64,000 nucleotides of DNA from positions 62,001 to 126,000 of the IMG/VR virus record IMGVR_UViG_3300022932_000001. The stretch is one strand, 5' to 3'. The stretch is from a virus. The notes beneath the pieces were generated by a model that ran no database searches, was not told where the DNA came from, and saw only the letters and a program-made list of their open reading frames with translations. A program made the position numbers and the translations under genes. Numbering within the stretch: the stretch's first letter is position 1; each line of letters starts with the position of its first letter. This document shows, piece by piece, positions 18,974 through 27,734 of the stretch.

Positions 18974-21900
18974 TATCTTAAACTTTGTGATAATTTTGTG
19001 TTAATCAACTTTAAATTCATTTTTACTTCTCCTGAAACAACTTTCCTTAGAAAAACTTTATTGGTATACATCCTAAACTTCTTATGTTGAGTGGAACCCT
19101 TACTATAATCTAAGTATTTATTATTTAATTGATATATATAACCATTAGATTGAGATATAAACATTGATTTATCATTACCAGTAAACTCACCTCTATCTTT
19201 AGTTAGATCAAAAAATTGATTAAATCTGTATTTATTTTCTTCTTTTGAGTATAATATATCTGTAAAGTTTAAACCTATAATTGGATATTTAAGACCAGCA
19301 ATAGGATTTCCTTTAGGAAAAAGATTTAGTTTTAACATACCAGAGTTTTGTTCAGAGTTATATACTATAGCTCTATCAAAATTATAATCCAGAATATGAA
19401 ATCTATCTTGACAACCATTTGAATATTTATAACACTCTAATATATATTCTACACTTTTTACTGTATTTACAGTTTGTCCTGTAGATGAAATATATTCTAT
19501 TTCAAATGGATAATCTATTCCATAGAAATTACAATAAGAATCACATATATTATTATGTGTCCATACTGAATTTGTATTAACAGTCATAAAATGGTTTCTT
19601 CCTGGAATCATAAATGTTGGATGCCAATCATGGTGGGATAACCATTGTTTACTTTTGGGATCATAACTCATAGTCCAAGAAGCATCTTCAAAATATGTTT
19701 CATCTCCTAATGTAACTTGTAATCCATTATATAAAAATTGATTACTATTTACATATACTAATTGACCTTTAAATTCATCTCTTACTTTATAATCTTTTTT
19801 AGAGAAGTATGTAATTTCATTAGTGTTATCATATATAGCTTGACATCCTATACCTATAACAGGGTTATCTGTTAATTCGAAATTAGGGAAATCTTTAAGT
19901 AAATATGATGGAAGATATTGTGAGAACCAAAACTTATTGCCATTCCTAGATATCTCATCTAATCCTCCAGCATAATTAAATATTTTACCCTGATTTTGTG
20001 ATATATAGAATACTCCTTGTGGAGTAGCTATAGTTCCAAATTTAGATTGAGATGATCCATATTCATATGCTTCATCTGCATTAACTAAATTTTGTAAAGG
20101 TCTAGCAAACAAACCACCATCACCAATTGTAATCTTTGCTCCTGAAGTAGTTTGTAATTCATCTACTCCAGCAAATTGTAAAGGACTCTGACTTTTCATC
20201 ATTATAAGAGCTCCAGATTTACCAATTGATTTAATTGAAGTTACATCACTAGGCATATCTTTATAATTATTAACTAAAAATGAAGCCCAGTTATCTTTCT
20301 TTAATTCTGTTTGTTGAGGTAAAGAATAATGTATACGTTTAGGATAATATGCAAAACATGTTTCTGCTACTAAAGGATCATAGTCTCTAGGCAATACATC
20401 TCCCCATGTAATGTATGAGTTAAATATTCTACTATTACTTAAAGAATAATCATATTTATAAAAGTTATTGGACTTGACAATATCAGATCTTAACAAACTA
20501 GAAAGATCTGTATACTCATAAGGATCATAATGACGTTTTGAATCAGTATCTTCCCAATCTCTTAAAGCTAAATTAATTTCAGATTCAACAAAGAAATCTC
20601 TTATTCCATTACAGAATAAATAGAAGTATCCTTTTTTTACATAAAATGTAGATGATTCTCTATCGTTTAAATGTCTCTGTCCTGTTGAATTACTTGAAAA
20701 TAAACTATAATTACCTTTCTCAAAGTTTACCCAATATCTTGGATAAGGACCATTAATATAATTTCTATAGTCATGTTCATATTCATCTGGTTGTCCTAGT
20801 AACCAATCATTAAAAAAGAAATAAGTATTTTTCTCTGTAAATCTATTTATATAAGTATCACCTCCAAATAATATATCAGACTTAAATTTCTGATTTTTAA
20901 CTGGAGTGATTTTCTGAATACATGTAGATATAGGTAATTGTTTAACAGATCCTATCTGTCCATATTGTGCTGGTAAATTAGTTTTTAAAGCAGCATAATG
21001 AGATGATATTGTAGATGTAAATGTATCATTTATCTCTCCATTAAATTGATCACCTTTTATCCTATTCCTAGATTTATCTTCTACAGAAGGATTACTAATT
21101 TCTTGATTAAGTTTTAATACTACATAATTAGGTCTATATAAATTATTAATTCTAAATTCTCCTGTAAAACTTTGTACATTAGAACCTACGTAATTTGATT
21201 GTGTTATTGATCTTCTATGATTAGATGAAACATTAGTAGATATTACCTTATCATAAAACCCATGTGAATTATATTGTAAAGCATACTGTCTAGTAGGAAT
21301 TAATCCCATTATAACATTAAATAACTTTTCACTTGTTGCTGATGCAGTTACAGTACTTAATGCTATTACCATAGCTGCATTACCAATAGTTATAGCAGTA
21401 TTAGCCGCTTGTCTTTTTATAGCTGCTGCACCACCAGCTCCTGGTACACCAACAGAGTTAACAAATCCATTAGATAAACCAAAGAAAGTACCAGCAAACA
21501 TTTCAGCTCTATGTTGAGCTAATAAATTTTGAGTTAAAGGAATATCTTCTGTTCCTTCTAATTGTAATACACCATCAGCTCCTGTTAATGCTCCAAGTAA
21601 AGAATTAAGAGTAGCAAGTACTCCAATTACTTTACTTATCGTATCTGAAAATCCTGTTGCTAATTTATGTTTAGGATGTTTATAAGGAACTTCAAATTTA
21701 CCAGTAGTAGTACCATGAACTTCTTGATATACTTTTAATTCATTTCCACTTAAAAATGGTTTACTGAAAGTTGTTTCTGGTGAGTGAAATGAAAATATAT
21801 CTTTCCTATAATTAGTTAGAGGTTCAATAGATGAATCTGCTCCCCCTGAAGGACCTTTACGAGATAATTCTTTATTAGAAGTTAAATAATAATCAGGTCT

Positions 21901-23580
21901 TAAATCATTATATGGATAATTAGCATATAAACCTTTTACATCATTATTCTCAATATCATATTCTCTCATGTTAGAGATTAATCCTTTTGCTATAATTGAT
22001 CTCTGACCTTCTCTACTTCCTCTTAATATTTCATAACCTATAATAGATTCAATAACATTTCCTGCATTATCTACTGGAGGAGTAATATTTTCAAACTTTA
22101 CTCCTAATATGTTTATACTTTCACCTCCACTATTAAAATGGTTACAAGTTATATCAACAGTATTATCAGGAAACTTATGAAGTCTTATATTTTTACCACA
22201 AAGATCACCCCATATTTCTGGTTGATTATCAGGATACTTTTCAGTACTCTCATAATAGCCTGTAAGTCCTTCAGAGATAACAACTCCTCCATCTGGTAGT
22301 GTTACTCCAGGAGATAGATTAGTGACTGTAGAAGTGTTATAAACCTGCCATCTTTTAGATACTAATCCTTGTTGTGATTCTAAAGCATCAGCATTAGATA
22401 CAACTTGATTATCAGATACTATAGGTTCCCTTCCAGATATAAAATAACTAGCAGACTTATCTCCAGTATTATAAATCCATCTTATAAAAAATACACCTTG
22501 TTCATCTCTCATGTATGAGGCTTTATTACCTCCTTTATGATAATAGTCAGCAGGATATTTTACAGATACCCATTTTGTTACTATATTATTTGCTTGTATT
22601 TGATAATTAAAATCAGGTTTTGTATATATACCAACTCTTAATAAATAATCATTCACAGTATACATTGCATCAGATCTATCTATTGCATATGTTCTCAATG
22701 GTATTAAGTTTAAAGGTACTGTAGGTAGACTTGGATCTATGGTATCAATATAAATTGTAGTAGATTTTGTAGAATAAATACCTAATCTTTTTGCAACAGT
22801 TTGTTGATTAACAGATGTTATAATAACTAATTCAAATTCACCATAATCCTGATCTAATCCAGTTACATCTAGTTCTAAAGAGCCTGATATATTCTGATGA
22901 CTAAATATAGGTTGTACTTCTGATTGAGCAATAAAGTCTGTAACCCTTATATCATTTACAGTATATGCAATAACAACCTGATAAGATCCATTAGCTAATG
23001 TTCCTGATGATTTTCCTCTTCGTAATGTTAAACATGGTACATCTAATATTGCAGCTAATCTTAATTGTTCACAATCTAAATCTTTAGTATCAGTTTCAAT
23101 ATAACAATCACCTTGTTTAACACGTTTCTTTTTAAATGGTATATTATCTAAATTAAGCTTACGTGAAGGATTATTTGTATCATCCCAGTATATTTCCCTA
23201 CCACAATCAAAACGTTTCTTATATGCCCCTATAATTAAGTTCTTTCTATTGAACTTAAGACAAGAATCATTTACTACTTTCGTATATGTACATTTAGCTT
23301 CATTGAATATACCTATCTCAGAATTAAGATCATCAGTTGTGAATACAGCCCACTCATCATCTCCTATAGGAATAGACCCAATAAATGTGTAAGGAAGATT
23401 TACGCATAGAATATTACTAGGTTCATTACCAATAACACCTAATTCCCCATCATGTGAATTAGTTACAAGGTTTCTACCATGAGTCCATGACTGATTATCT
23501 ACATAAGTATCATTTAAGTCTTTTTGTAACCCTTTAGTAAAGCTGTTAGTATTTATATTAAGATTTGATTGTTCAGCCAT
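18973..23580 (-). CDS. Large tail tip (muzzle/hub-type) protein (1,535 aa)
   Basis: Begins MAEQSNLNINTNSFTKGLQK, followed by a beta-rich region (residues 40-420) with repeated blade-like segments (GSIPIGDDEWAVFTTDD; GEFELVIITSVNQQTV). Residues about 700-780 are hydrophobic, with a Gly/Ala-rich stretch (GVPGAGGAAAIKRQAANT), perhaps a gated or membrane-interacting element. The C-terminal part is again beta-rich (WLSHHDWHPTFMIPGRNHF). It sits after two ring-type genes and before the cargo genes, where crAss-like phages encode the large protein closing the short tail. It probably forms the muzzle or hub; no enzymatic motif was recognised. Stop and next start overlap at 18973. Confidence 0.72.
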   Translation of the reverse strand: MAEQSNLNINTNSFTKGLQKDLNDTYVDNQSWTHGRNLVTNSHDGELGVIGNEPSNILCVNLPYTFIGSIPIGDDEWAVFTTDDLNSEIGIFNEAKCTYTKVVNDSCLKFNRKNLIIGAYKKRFDCGREIYWDDTNNPSRKLNLDNIPFKKKRVKQGDCYIETDTKDLDCEQLRLAAILDVPCLTLRRGKSSGTLANGSYQVVIAYTVNDIRVTDFIAQSEVQPIFSHQNISGSLELDVTGLDQDYGEFELVIITSVNQQTVAKRLGIYSTKSTTIYIDTIDPSLPTVPLNLIPLRTYAIDRSDAMYTVNDYLLRVGIYTKPDFNYQIQANNIVTKWVSVKYPADYYHKGGNKASYMRDEQGVFFIRWIYNTGDKSASYFISGREPIVSDNQVVSNADALESQQGLVSKRWQVYNTSTVTNLSPGVTLPDGGVVISEGLTGYYESTEKYPDNQPEIWGDLCGKNIRLHKFPDNTVDITCNHFNSGGESINILGVKFENITPPVDNAGNVIESIIGYEILRGSREGQRSIIAKGLISNMREYDIENNDVKGLYANYPYNDLRPDYYLTSNKELSRKGPSGGADSSIEPLTNYRKDIFSFHSPETTFSKPFLSGNELKVYQEVHGTTTGKFEVPYKHPKHKLATGFSDTISKVIGVLATLNSLLGALTGADGVLQLEGTEDIPLTQNLLAQHRAEMFAGTFFGLSNGFVNSVGVPGAGGAAAIKRQAANTAITIGNAAMVIALSTVTASATSEKLFNVIMGLIPTRQYALQYNSHGFYDKVISTNVSSNHRRSITQSNYVGSNVQSFTGEFRINNLYRPNYVVLKLNQEISNPSVEDKSRNRIKGDQFNGEINDTFTSTISSHYAALKTNLPAQYGQIGSVKQLPISTCIQKITPVKNQKFKSDILFGGDTYINRFTEKNTYFFFNDWLLGQPDEYEHDYRNYINGPYPRYWVNFEKGNYSLFSSNSTGQRHLNDRESSTFYVKKGYFYLFCNGIRDFFVESEINLALRDWEDTDSKRHYDPYEYTDLSSLLRSDIVKSNNFYKYDYSLSNSRIFNSYITWGDVLPRDYDPLVAETCFAYYPKRIHYSLPQQTELKKDNWASFLVNNYKDMPSDVTSIKSIGKSGALIMMKSQSPLQFAGVDELQTTSGAKITIGDGGLFARPLQNLVNADEAYEYGSSQSKFGTIATPQGVFYISQNQGKIFNYAGGLDEISRNGNKFWFSQYLPSYLLKDFPNFELTDNPVIGIGCQAIYDNTNEITYFSKKDYKVRDEFKGQLVYVNSNQFLYNGLQVTLGDETYFEDASWTMSYDPKSKQWLSHHDWHPTFMIPGRNHFMTVNTNSVWTHNNICDSYCNFYGIDYPFEIEYISSTGQTVNTVKSVEYILECYKYSNGCQDRFHILDYNFDRAIVYNSEQNSGMLKLNLFPKGNPIAGLKYPIIGLNFTDILYSKEENKYRFNQFFDLTKDRGEFTGNDKSMFISQSNGYIYQLNNKYLDYSKGSTQHKKFRMYTNKVFLRKVVSGEVKMNLKLINTKLSQSLR

Positions 23581-23582
23581 AA

Positions 23583-24440
23583 TTAGTTTGAAGCAAAAGC
23601 TCTGTAGTATTTGTTGTGCATAGCTTTTCTATTCATATCATGAATAGCTTTAAGTTCTGCAAAATCAGGAGTATTAACAATACTCAATGCATTATTACGA
23701 GCTGATCTTAACTCTTGTTTCATATACATTAGTTTCTGTTCAACAGTTTCACCATTCATATATAGATTCTCAAGAATTTTAACCTTCATTGCTGCTTCAT
23801 AATAGTCATTAATCATTGGATGATCTAATACTAATAAATTACCATCTTCATCTTCTAATGATCCTTCATAAGATATATATATTTTACCATCTTCGATATT
23901 AAGATATATATAACCATTTTTTATTTCACCATGATGCCCACATATATATTTTTTATTAGGACAAAATGAGGATAGATTATTACCTGATAAAGATAATTTT
24001 TCTGTTTCATCATAGACTCTAACCTCATGTTTAATTGTTTGAACTACTTGATAATCTTCATTACAAGATACCTTACATTTTTGAGGACATGGACAGCTAC
24101 AATCTTGTGGTGGTTCTTCACATTTAGGACAACAATCAGGAATTAATACATCTTCTGTATGTCTACCCATTGGTACTTCACTATGTATTTTATATCTATG
24201 ACAAAGTAATGCATGATTCATCACATAGAAGTCTGAAGGTAATTTTGCTTTACCATGTTCTACATCTATAAGATCTTCTTTAGATTGATGTATACGTAAG
24301 CCTAAATCATAATTTACACGTGTAGCTACTTTAATTAATTGAGCTGGTTCAATCATACCCTCCATAGAGAATAATGTAAAATCAACACTTACTTCATCTA
24401 AGAGTTCATTAAATGTACGATAGTTTATCTGTGTCTTCAT
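23583..24440 (-). CDS. Tail ring/tubular-type protein with Cys-rich insert (285 aa)
   Basis: N-terminal MKTQINYRTFNELLDEVSVD and the helical C-terminus (ENLYMNGETVEQKLMYMKQE) look like head-to-tail adaptor or tail-tube proteins of podoviruses. In the middle (about residues 95-125) is a dense cysteine block (PDCCPKCEEPPQDCSCPCP then QKCKVSC) with nine Cys in about 26 residues, likely a metal-binding or disulfide knot. The flanking beta strands (IYLNIEDGKIYISYEGSLED) fit a ring fold. Its start shares bases with the stop of the preceding ring gene, so the two are made together. Ring assignment is from context and general look. Confidence 0.68.
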   Translation of the reverse strand: MKTQINYRTFNELLDEVSVDFTLFSMEGMIEPAQLIKVATRVNYDLGLRIHQSKEDLIDVEHGKAKLPSDFYVMNHALLCHRYKIHSEVPMGRHTEDVLIPDCCPKCEEPPQDCSCPCPQKCKVSCNEDYQVVQTIKHEVRVYDETEKLSLSGNNLSSFCPNKKYICGHHGEIKNGYIYLNIEDGKIYISYEGSLEDEDGNLLVLDHPMINDYYEAAMKVKILENLYMNGETVEQKLMYMKQELRSARNNALSIVNTPDFAELKAIHDMNRKAMHNKYYRAFASN

Positions 24441-25123
24441 TAACCTCTTAAATTAGATTGTTTATCATTAGTATTATCAGTTGGTATTTGATGTAGACCC
24501 ATTAATTCTTGTCTAGCAAAATTTTCAAGTTCACCCATTAAATAATCAGGTATATTGAATCTTCTCTCTTGAGCAGATTTACATTTACCTTTTTTACAAT
24601 CATCACATTTATAATCTGATATATCAGATTTAAATATACCTTCAACTTTTACAGCATCCCAATCTATATTAGGAAAGTATAAGTAACCATCTTCAAACCA
24701 ATAATACTTAGTCTTATTATATTTATAGTTTTTACTATTAGCTAGTTTAGTATATTGAACTGCTGTAGTAGGATAAATTTGTTCTGATCCATCTAAAGAA
24801 CTTATAGTTCTAATTAATGGTCCAAAATATCCTTCATATAAATCAGGTATCTTCTCATCTGATCTCATTATAATACAATTACTTTTAATACCAGCACATC
24901 CAGCTGATACTTTATCTACTTCAATTAGATCAACTAAATCTAAAGATTCGTATGCAGATATCATTCTTATTAACTTCATAGTATTATCTTCTCTACGAAG
25001 TAACCATGCTCCATGTTTATTTACTACACTATAAATAAGTCTATCTGTAATAAAAGCATCTTGATTTTCAGCTTTAATAAGTTTTCTAATTCTTGATACT
25101 ACACTTCCTATTGTATTATTCAT
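24440..25123 (-). CDS. Tail ring-type protein with CDDCKKGKC motif (227 aa)
   Basis: Opens MNNTIGSVVSRIRKLIKAEN, an N-terminal helix typical of phage connector and ring proteins, then a beta-rich core (NYKYNKTKYYWFEDGYLYFP). A short cysteine motif, CDDCKKGKC, lies at about residues 174-182, echoing the larger Cys block in the next gene. The C-terminal helix reads LMGELENFARQELMGLHQIP. Probably one of the stacked rings joining portal and muzzle in crAss-like virions. Tight spacing to both neighbours indicates one operon. Exact ring identity cannot be told from sequence alone. Confidence 0.66.
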   Translation of the reverse strand: MNNTIGSVVSRIRKLIKAENQDAFITDRLIYSVVNKHGAWLLRREDNTMKLIRMISAYESLDLVDLIEVDKVSAGCAGIKSNCIIMRSDEKIPDLYEGYFGPLIRTISSLDGSEQIYPTTAVQYTKLANSKNYKYNKTKYYWFEDGYLYFPNIDWDAVKVEGIFKSDISDYKCDDCKKGKCKSAQERRFNIPDYLMGELENFARQELMGLHQIPTDNTNDKQSNLRG

Positions 25124-25129
25124 CTTTCT

Positions 25130-25714
25130 TTATGAAAAGTCAAATTCATCATATGTTTCTAATTGTGAAACAACTTCTTTTTCAACTATTGATTTATATA
25201 CTTGTTTCCTAAATAACTTAGATATCTTTTGGTTGTTATCTATTACTATATAATTCTTCCATTGATGTGGATATATCTTAGCAACAGACCTTTTAAAATC
25301 TCTTAAAGCTGTAAACGACCATAACTCATGAAATCTAAATCTATATTTAGACTCATAATTAGTATAGAATATTTTAGCTAAGTATTCGTCAGATTCCCAA
25401 TTCTTGTTCTGAACTTTATATCCTACTTCTATTGATTTTTTATAATCAATATTATCTCCAATTTTCTTTGGTGCTGATCCTAAAAAAATATATCCTAATT
25501 GTTCAGGTAGTTGTATACCTTCTCTATTATCTATTACTGTCTGCCATATTTTACCATTATAAGCTTTTATAATAGCTTTTACTTGATCAGGAGTAATATC
25601 TTTATATTTAGGATAAGCTTTTATAAATCTTTTATAGAAAGCAGAATTTAATATACTTTGTTTTTTAGGTCTAAATCTTGGAGCATTAAGATCTGGTTTT
25701 TTAAATTCCTTCAT
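25130..25714 (-). CDS. Conserved-type virion/tail protein, unknown (194 aa)
   Basis: I choose the ATG at 25714 (MKEFKKPDLNAPRFRPKK). A GTG five codons upstream would lengthen it, but it lies inside an AATTATAGTG element that looks promoter-like. The protein is basic and aromatic (IYPHQWKNYIVIDNN), with an N-terminal helical part that mentions no known motif. It is the first gene after a strong terminator and heads the ring, muzzle, cargo and polymerase transcript. A tail-assembly role is inferred from position. A structural ring protein or an assembly factor are both possible. Confidence 0.65.
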   Translation of the reverse strand: MKEFKKPDLNAPRFRPKKQSILNSAFYKRFIKAYPKYKDITPDQVKAIIKAYNGKIWQTVIDNREGIQLPEQLGYIFLGSAPKKIGDNIDYKKSIEVGYKVQNKNWESDEYLAKIFYTNYESKYRFRFHELWSFTALRDFKRSVAKIYPHQWKNYIVIDNNQKISKLFRKQVYKSIVEKEVVSQLETYDEFDFS

Positions 25715-25724
25715 ATAAGCAGGG

Positions 25725-25742
25725 TACACTATAATTTACAAA
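25725..25742 (-). promoter_or_regulatory. Candidate late promoter element
   Basis: Leftward strand reads TTTTTGTAAATTATAGTG just upstream of the 194-residue gene and after a terminator. It resembles TGTATATTATATTG upstream of the 59-residue gene at 30.9 kb and GTATATTATAATG upstream of the 180-residue gene at 40 kb. Recurrence after terminators suggests a promoter; no experimental support. Confidence 0.4.
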
Positions 25743-25788
25743 AATTTATTGAGTTTATTATATTAAACCTCAAGTGTTTAACAATAAC

Positions 25789-25822
25789 AAAAAAGCACCA
25801 GCAATATACTCACTGGTGCTTA
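25789..25822 (-). terminator. Intrinsic terminator after metallophosphoesterase gene
   Basis: Perfect 9-bp stem AAGCACCAG/CTGGTGCTT with an 11-nt loop, followed in the leftward direction by TTTTTTG. It lies 18 bp past the stop of the phosphoesterase gene. Confidence 0.9.
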
Positions 25823-25839
25823 AATTGAATTAATTTATA

Positions 25840-27099
25840 TTATTCGAAATATTGAAATGTTCCTGTTACACCCTTAGTTTTACTATGTAATTCGATTATA
25901 CCACCTCTACGATTATTTGTCCATTTATTTTGATAGTGATATTTATCTACTTTAGTCAAAGAAGGTAATACTTTTATAGTAAATCCATTAACTTCATCTG
26001 TAGTTATATATTCAACTTTCTTTTCTTTATGTGTATGACCTATATATAAAGTTCTATTAGTAGCTTCTCCCCACTGTTTAGCAAACTCAGTAGCAAATAC
26101 AAAGAATGATCTATTAGTATTAAAATCTCCATGTTCTACACATATCATTGAGTTACCATATGATATAGCTTTTCTTTCAGCATAATCTACATTCCATGTT
26201 ATATTGGGATCTATAATAGATTTAGATAAAGCATATGCTATATGGGCTTCAGATAATCTAGAATGATTACCTGGAATATAAACTACTTCTAGTTCTTTAC
26301 AATATTGTTTAAGATAATTAACACACCAGAACATAAGATCAAATGCTATCTTATATGCATTATATGAGTCTGTATTATTATCTACTGGAGTACCACCCGT
26401 AGTTGTTCCAGAATATGTATCCATATTAATAAGATCTCCTCCAAGAACGAATATAATCTTATCTAGTTTAGAGCTGTAGTAGCTTCTCATAATAAGACTT
26501 TTAACACATTTCTTAACTGATTCGACTATATCTTCTGGACCAGAACCATCTAAATTCTCCTTACCTATATGAATATCTTGTAAAGATAATACTGCACATG
26601 TATCTTCCTCATGAACTGAGTTAATAAATACTTGTGTAGTAGGGTCTACTTCAGGAATATATTCTAATTTAATTGAATCAAATACAGATCTAACAGTTTC
26701 AGCTTGTGTTAACTTAATTTGAGATACATTAGCTGATATTAACCAGTTACCATTTGACTGTTGTTTATTCCAGTAAGAAGATAATCTCCATTTAGTAGTA
26801 TCTAAATTTAATAGTTTTTCAATGTCTTCTGATGTTTTTGGTTCTTCTGTAGAGATTGCTTTATATTCTGCTTGTCCCTTTTCTATAGCATATTTATAAT
26901 CAAATACTCCAGGATGTGATGTATCAACTTTTGATGTAGAAACATTTGGATTTGATTTAACTTTATTTGAAATGGCTAGTTGTTTTAATTCTCTATATTT
27001 TAAGATATCTATACCTAATCTTTTAGCTGATTTATGATCTGATTGTTTCCATTTTAATGACTTGTAAACTTTGTCTAATAATTCTGAATCTGAATTCAT
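25840..27099 (-). CDS. Calcineurin-like metallophosphoesterase (419 aa)
   Basis: All motifs of the calcineurin-like phosphoesterase superfamily are present in order: SLQDIHIG (DxH at 174-176), GGDLINMD (220-222), PGNHSR (GNH at 277-279), EHGD (His323) and IGHTHK (GHTH at 354-357). This predicts a two-metal phosphodiesterase or phosphatase. Residues 1-130 form a separate helical N-terminal part, possibly DNA-binding (KSAKRLGIDILKYRELKQLA looks like a helix-turn-helix). The gene is isolated between two terminators inside the structural block, so it may be expressed separately. Substrate unknown: nucleic acid processing is likeliest, while nucleotide-signal hydrolysis as counter-defence is possible. 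Family call is firm, role is not. Confidence 0.9.
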   Translation of the reverse strand: MNSDSELLDKVYKSLKWKQSDHKSAKRLGIDILKYRELKQLAISNKVKSNPNVSTSKVDTSHPGVFDYKYAIEKGQAEYKAISTEEPKTSEDIEKLLNLDTTKWRLSSYWNKQQSNGNWLISANVSQIKLTQAETVRSVFDSIKLEYIPEVDPTTQVFINSVHEEDTCAVLSLQDIHIGKENLDGSGPEDIVESVKKCVKSLIMRSYYSSKLDKIIFVLGGDLINMDTYSGTTTGGTPVDNNTDSYNAYKIAFDLMFWCVNYLKQYCKELEVVYIPGNHSRLSEAHIAYALSKSIIDPNITWNVDYAERKAISYGNSMICVEHGDFNTNRSFFVFATEFAKQWGEATNRTLYIGHTHKEKKVEYITTDEVNGFTIKVLPSLTKVDKYHYQNKWTNNRRGGIIELHSKTKGVTGTFQYFE

Positions 27100-27115
27100 A
27101 AGGTCTTTTAAATTA

Positions 27116-27150
27116 ATGATTTACATAACAAATGTATATTAATAAATTAT
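27116..27150 (-). promoter_or_regulatory. AT-rich leader/promoter candidate of phosphoesterase gene
   Basis: Between the terminator at 27.2 kb and the phosphoesterase ATG, the leftward strand contains TATACATTTG, which fits the Bacteroidota -7 consensus TAnnTTTG. No convincing -33 TTG was found at the right distance, so this is tentative. Confidence 0.3.
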
Positions 27151-27181
27151 ATTTATATATTTAACTTATTAACAATGGTTT

Positions 27182-27218
27182 AAAAAGGGAAATCCCTGAA
27201 AGTATTATCTCCCAGGGA
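27182..27218 (-). terminator. Intrinsic terminator after tail surface operon
   Basis: Leftward strand: TCCCTG stem, loop, CAGGGA, then TTTCCCTTTTT. It lies 46 bp past the stop of the 156-residue fibronectin-like protein and closes the 40-27 kb tail module. Confidence 0.75.
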
Positions 27219-27263
27219 CCTATACCCCTTATCAGAATAAACCAACAAAATTCTGAATTTATA

Positions 27264-27734
27264 TTATATTCCACATACTGTATTAGTAGATGAGCCAACC
27301 ACTCCTCCAGAGATATTATATATTACTCCTAAAGAATTTAATATATAAGATGGTCCAGTAAGTAAGGTTGTTAATTGTTGATTTGTATATACTGATACTC
27401 CAGAAGATATATCACTATATGCATTACTTATGAATAATTGTGGAGGAACACCTCCAGAACAAACTGTAGTAGTATTACTACCATATGGTGCATATATTTG
27501 TACAGATCCATAAGCTAAAAAATTAGTTTCTGGACTAGATGATGCATTACCACAATCTGATTTAATTACTCCTTCATATGATTCTCCAGCTGGTACAGTA
27601 ATTAATATGGGAGATGTTGTAGGATTTGGATATACTGTAGAGTATGTACTTGTTCCTATTTTTCTATATTTAACAGAAAATCCATTTACTGGAACAGGTG
27701 TAGGAGCTGTAAAGTCTATTGTTAAAGTTGCCAT
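27264..27734 (-). CDS. Fibronectin-III-like surface protein (156 aa)
   Basis: MATLTIDFTAPTPVPVNGF followed by VKYRKIGTSTYSTVYP reads as a fibronectin type III-like beta domain (residues 1-70: strand, YRK, Pro-rich turn, VPAGESYEGVIKSDC). The C-terminal half is Ser/Gly/Thr-rich beta (SNAYSDISSGVSVYTNQQL). It closely resembles in style the N-terminus of the preceding 536-residue protein, suggesting a duplicated domain. It is the last gene of the surface module and is followed by a terminator. Likely a small virion decoration or fibre-tip protein; no enzyme motif. Confidence 0.68.
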   Translation of the reverse strand: MATLTIDFTAPTPVPVNGFSVKYRKIGTSTYSTVYPNPTTSPILITVPAGESYEGVIKSDCGNASSSPETNFLAYGSVQIYAPYGSNTTTVCSGGVPPQLFISNAYSDISSGVSVYTNQQLTTLLTGPSYILNSLGVIYNISGGVVGSSTNTVCGI

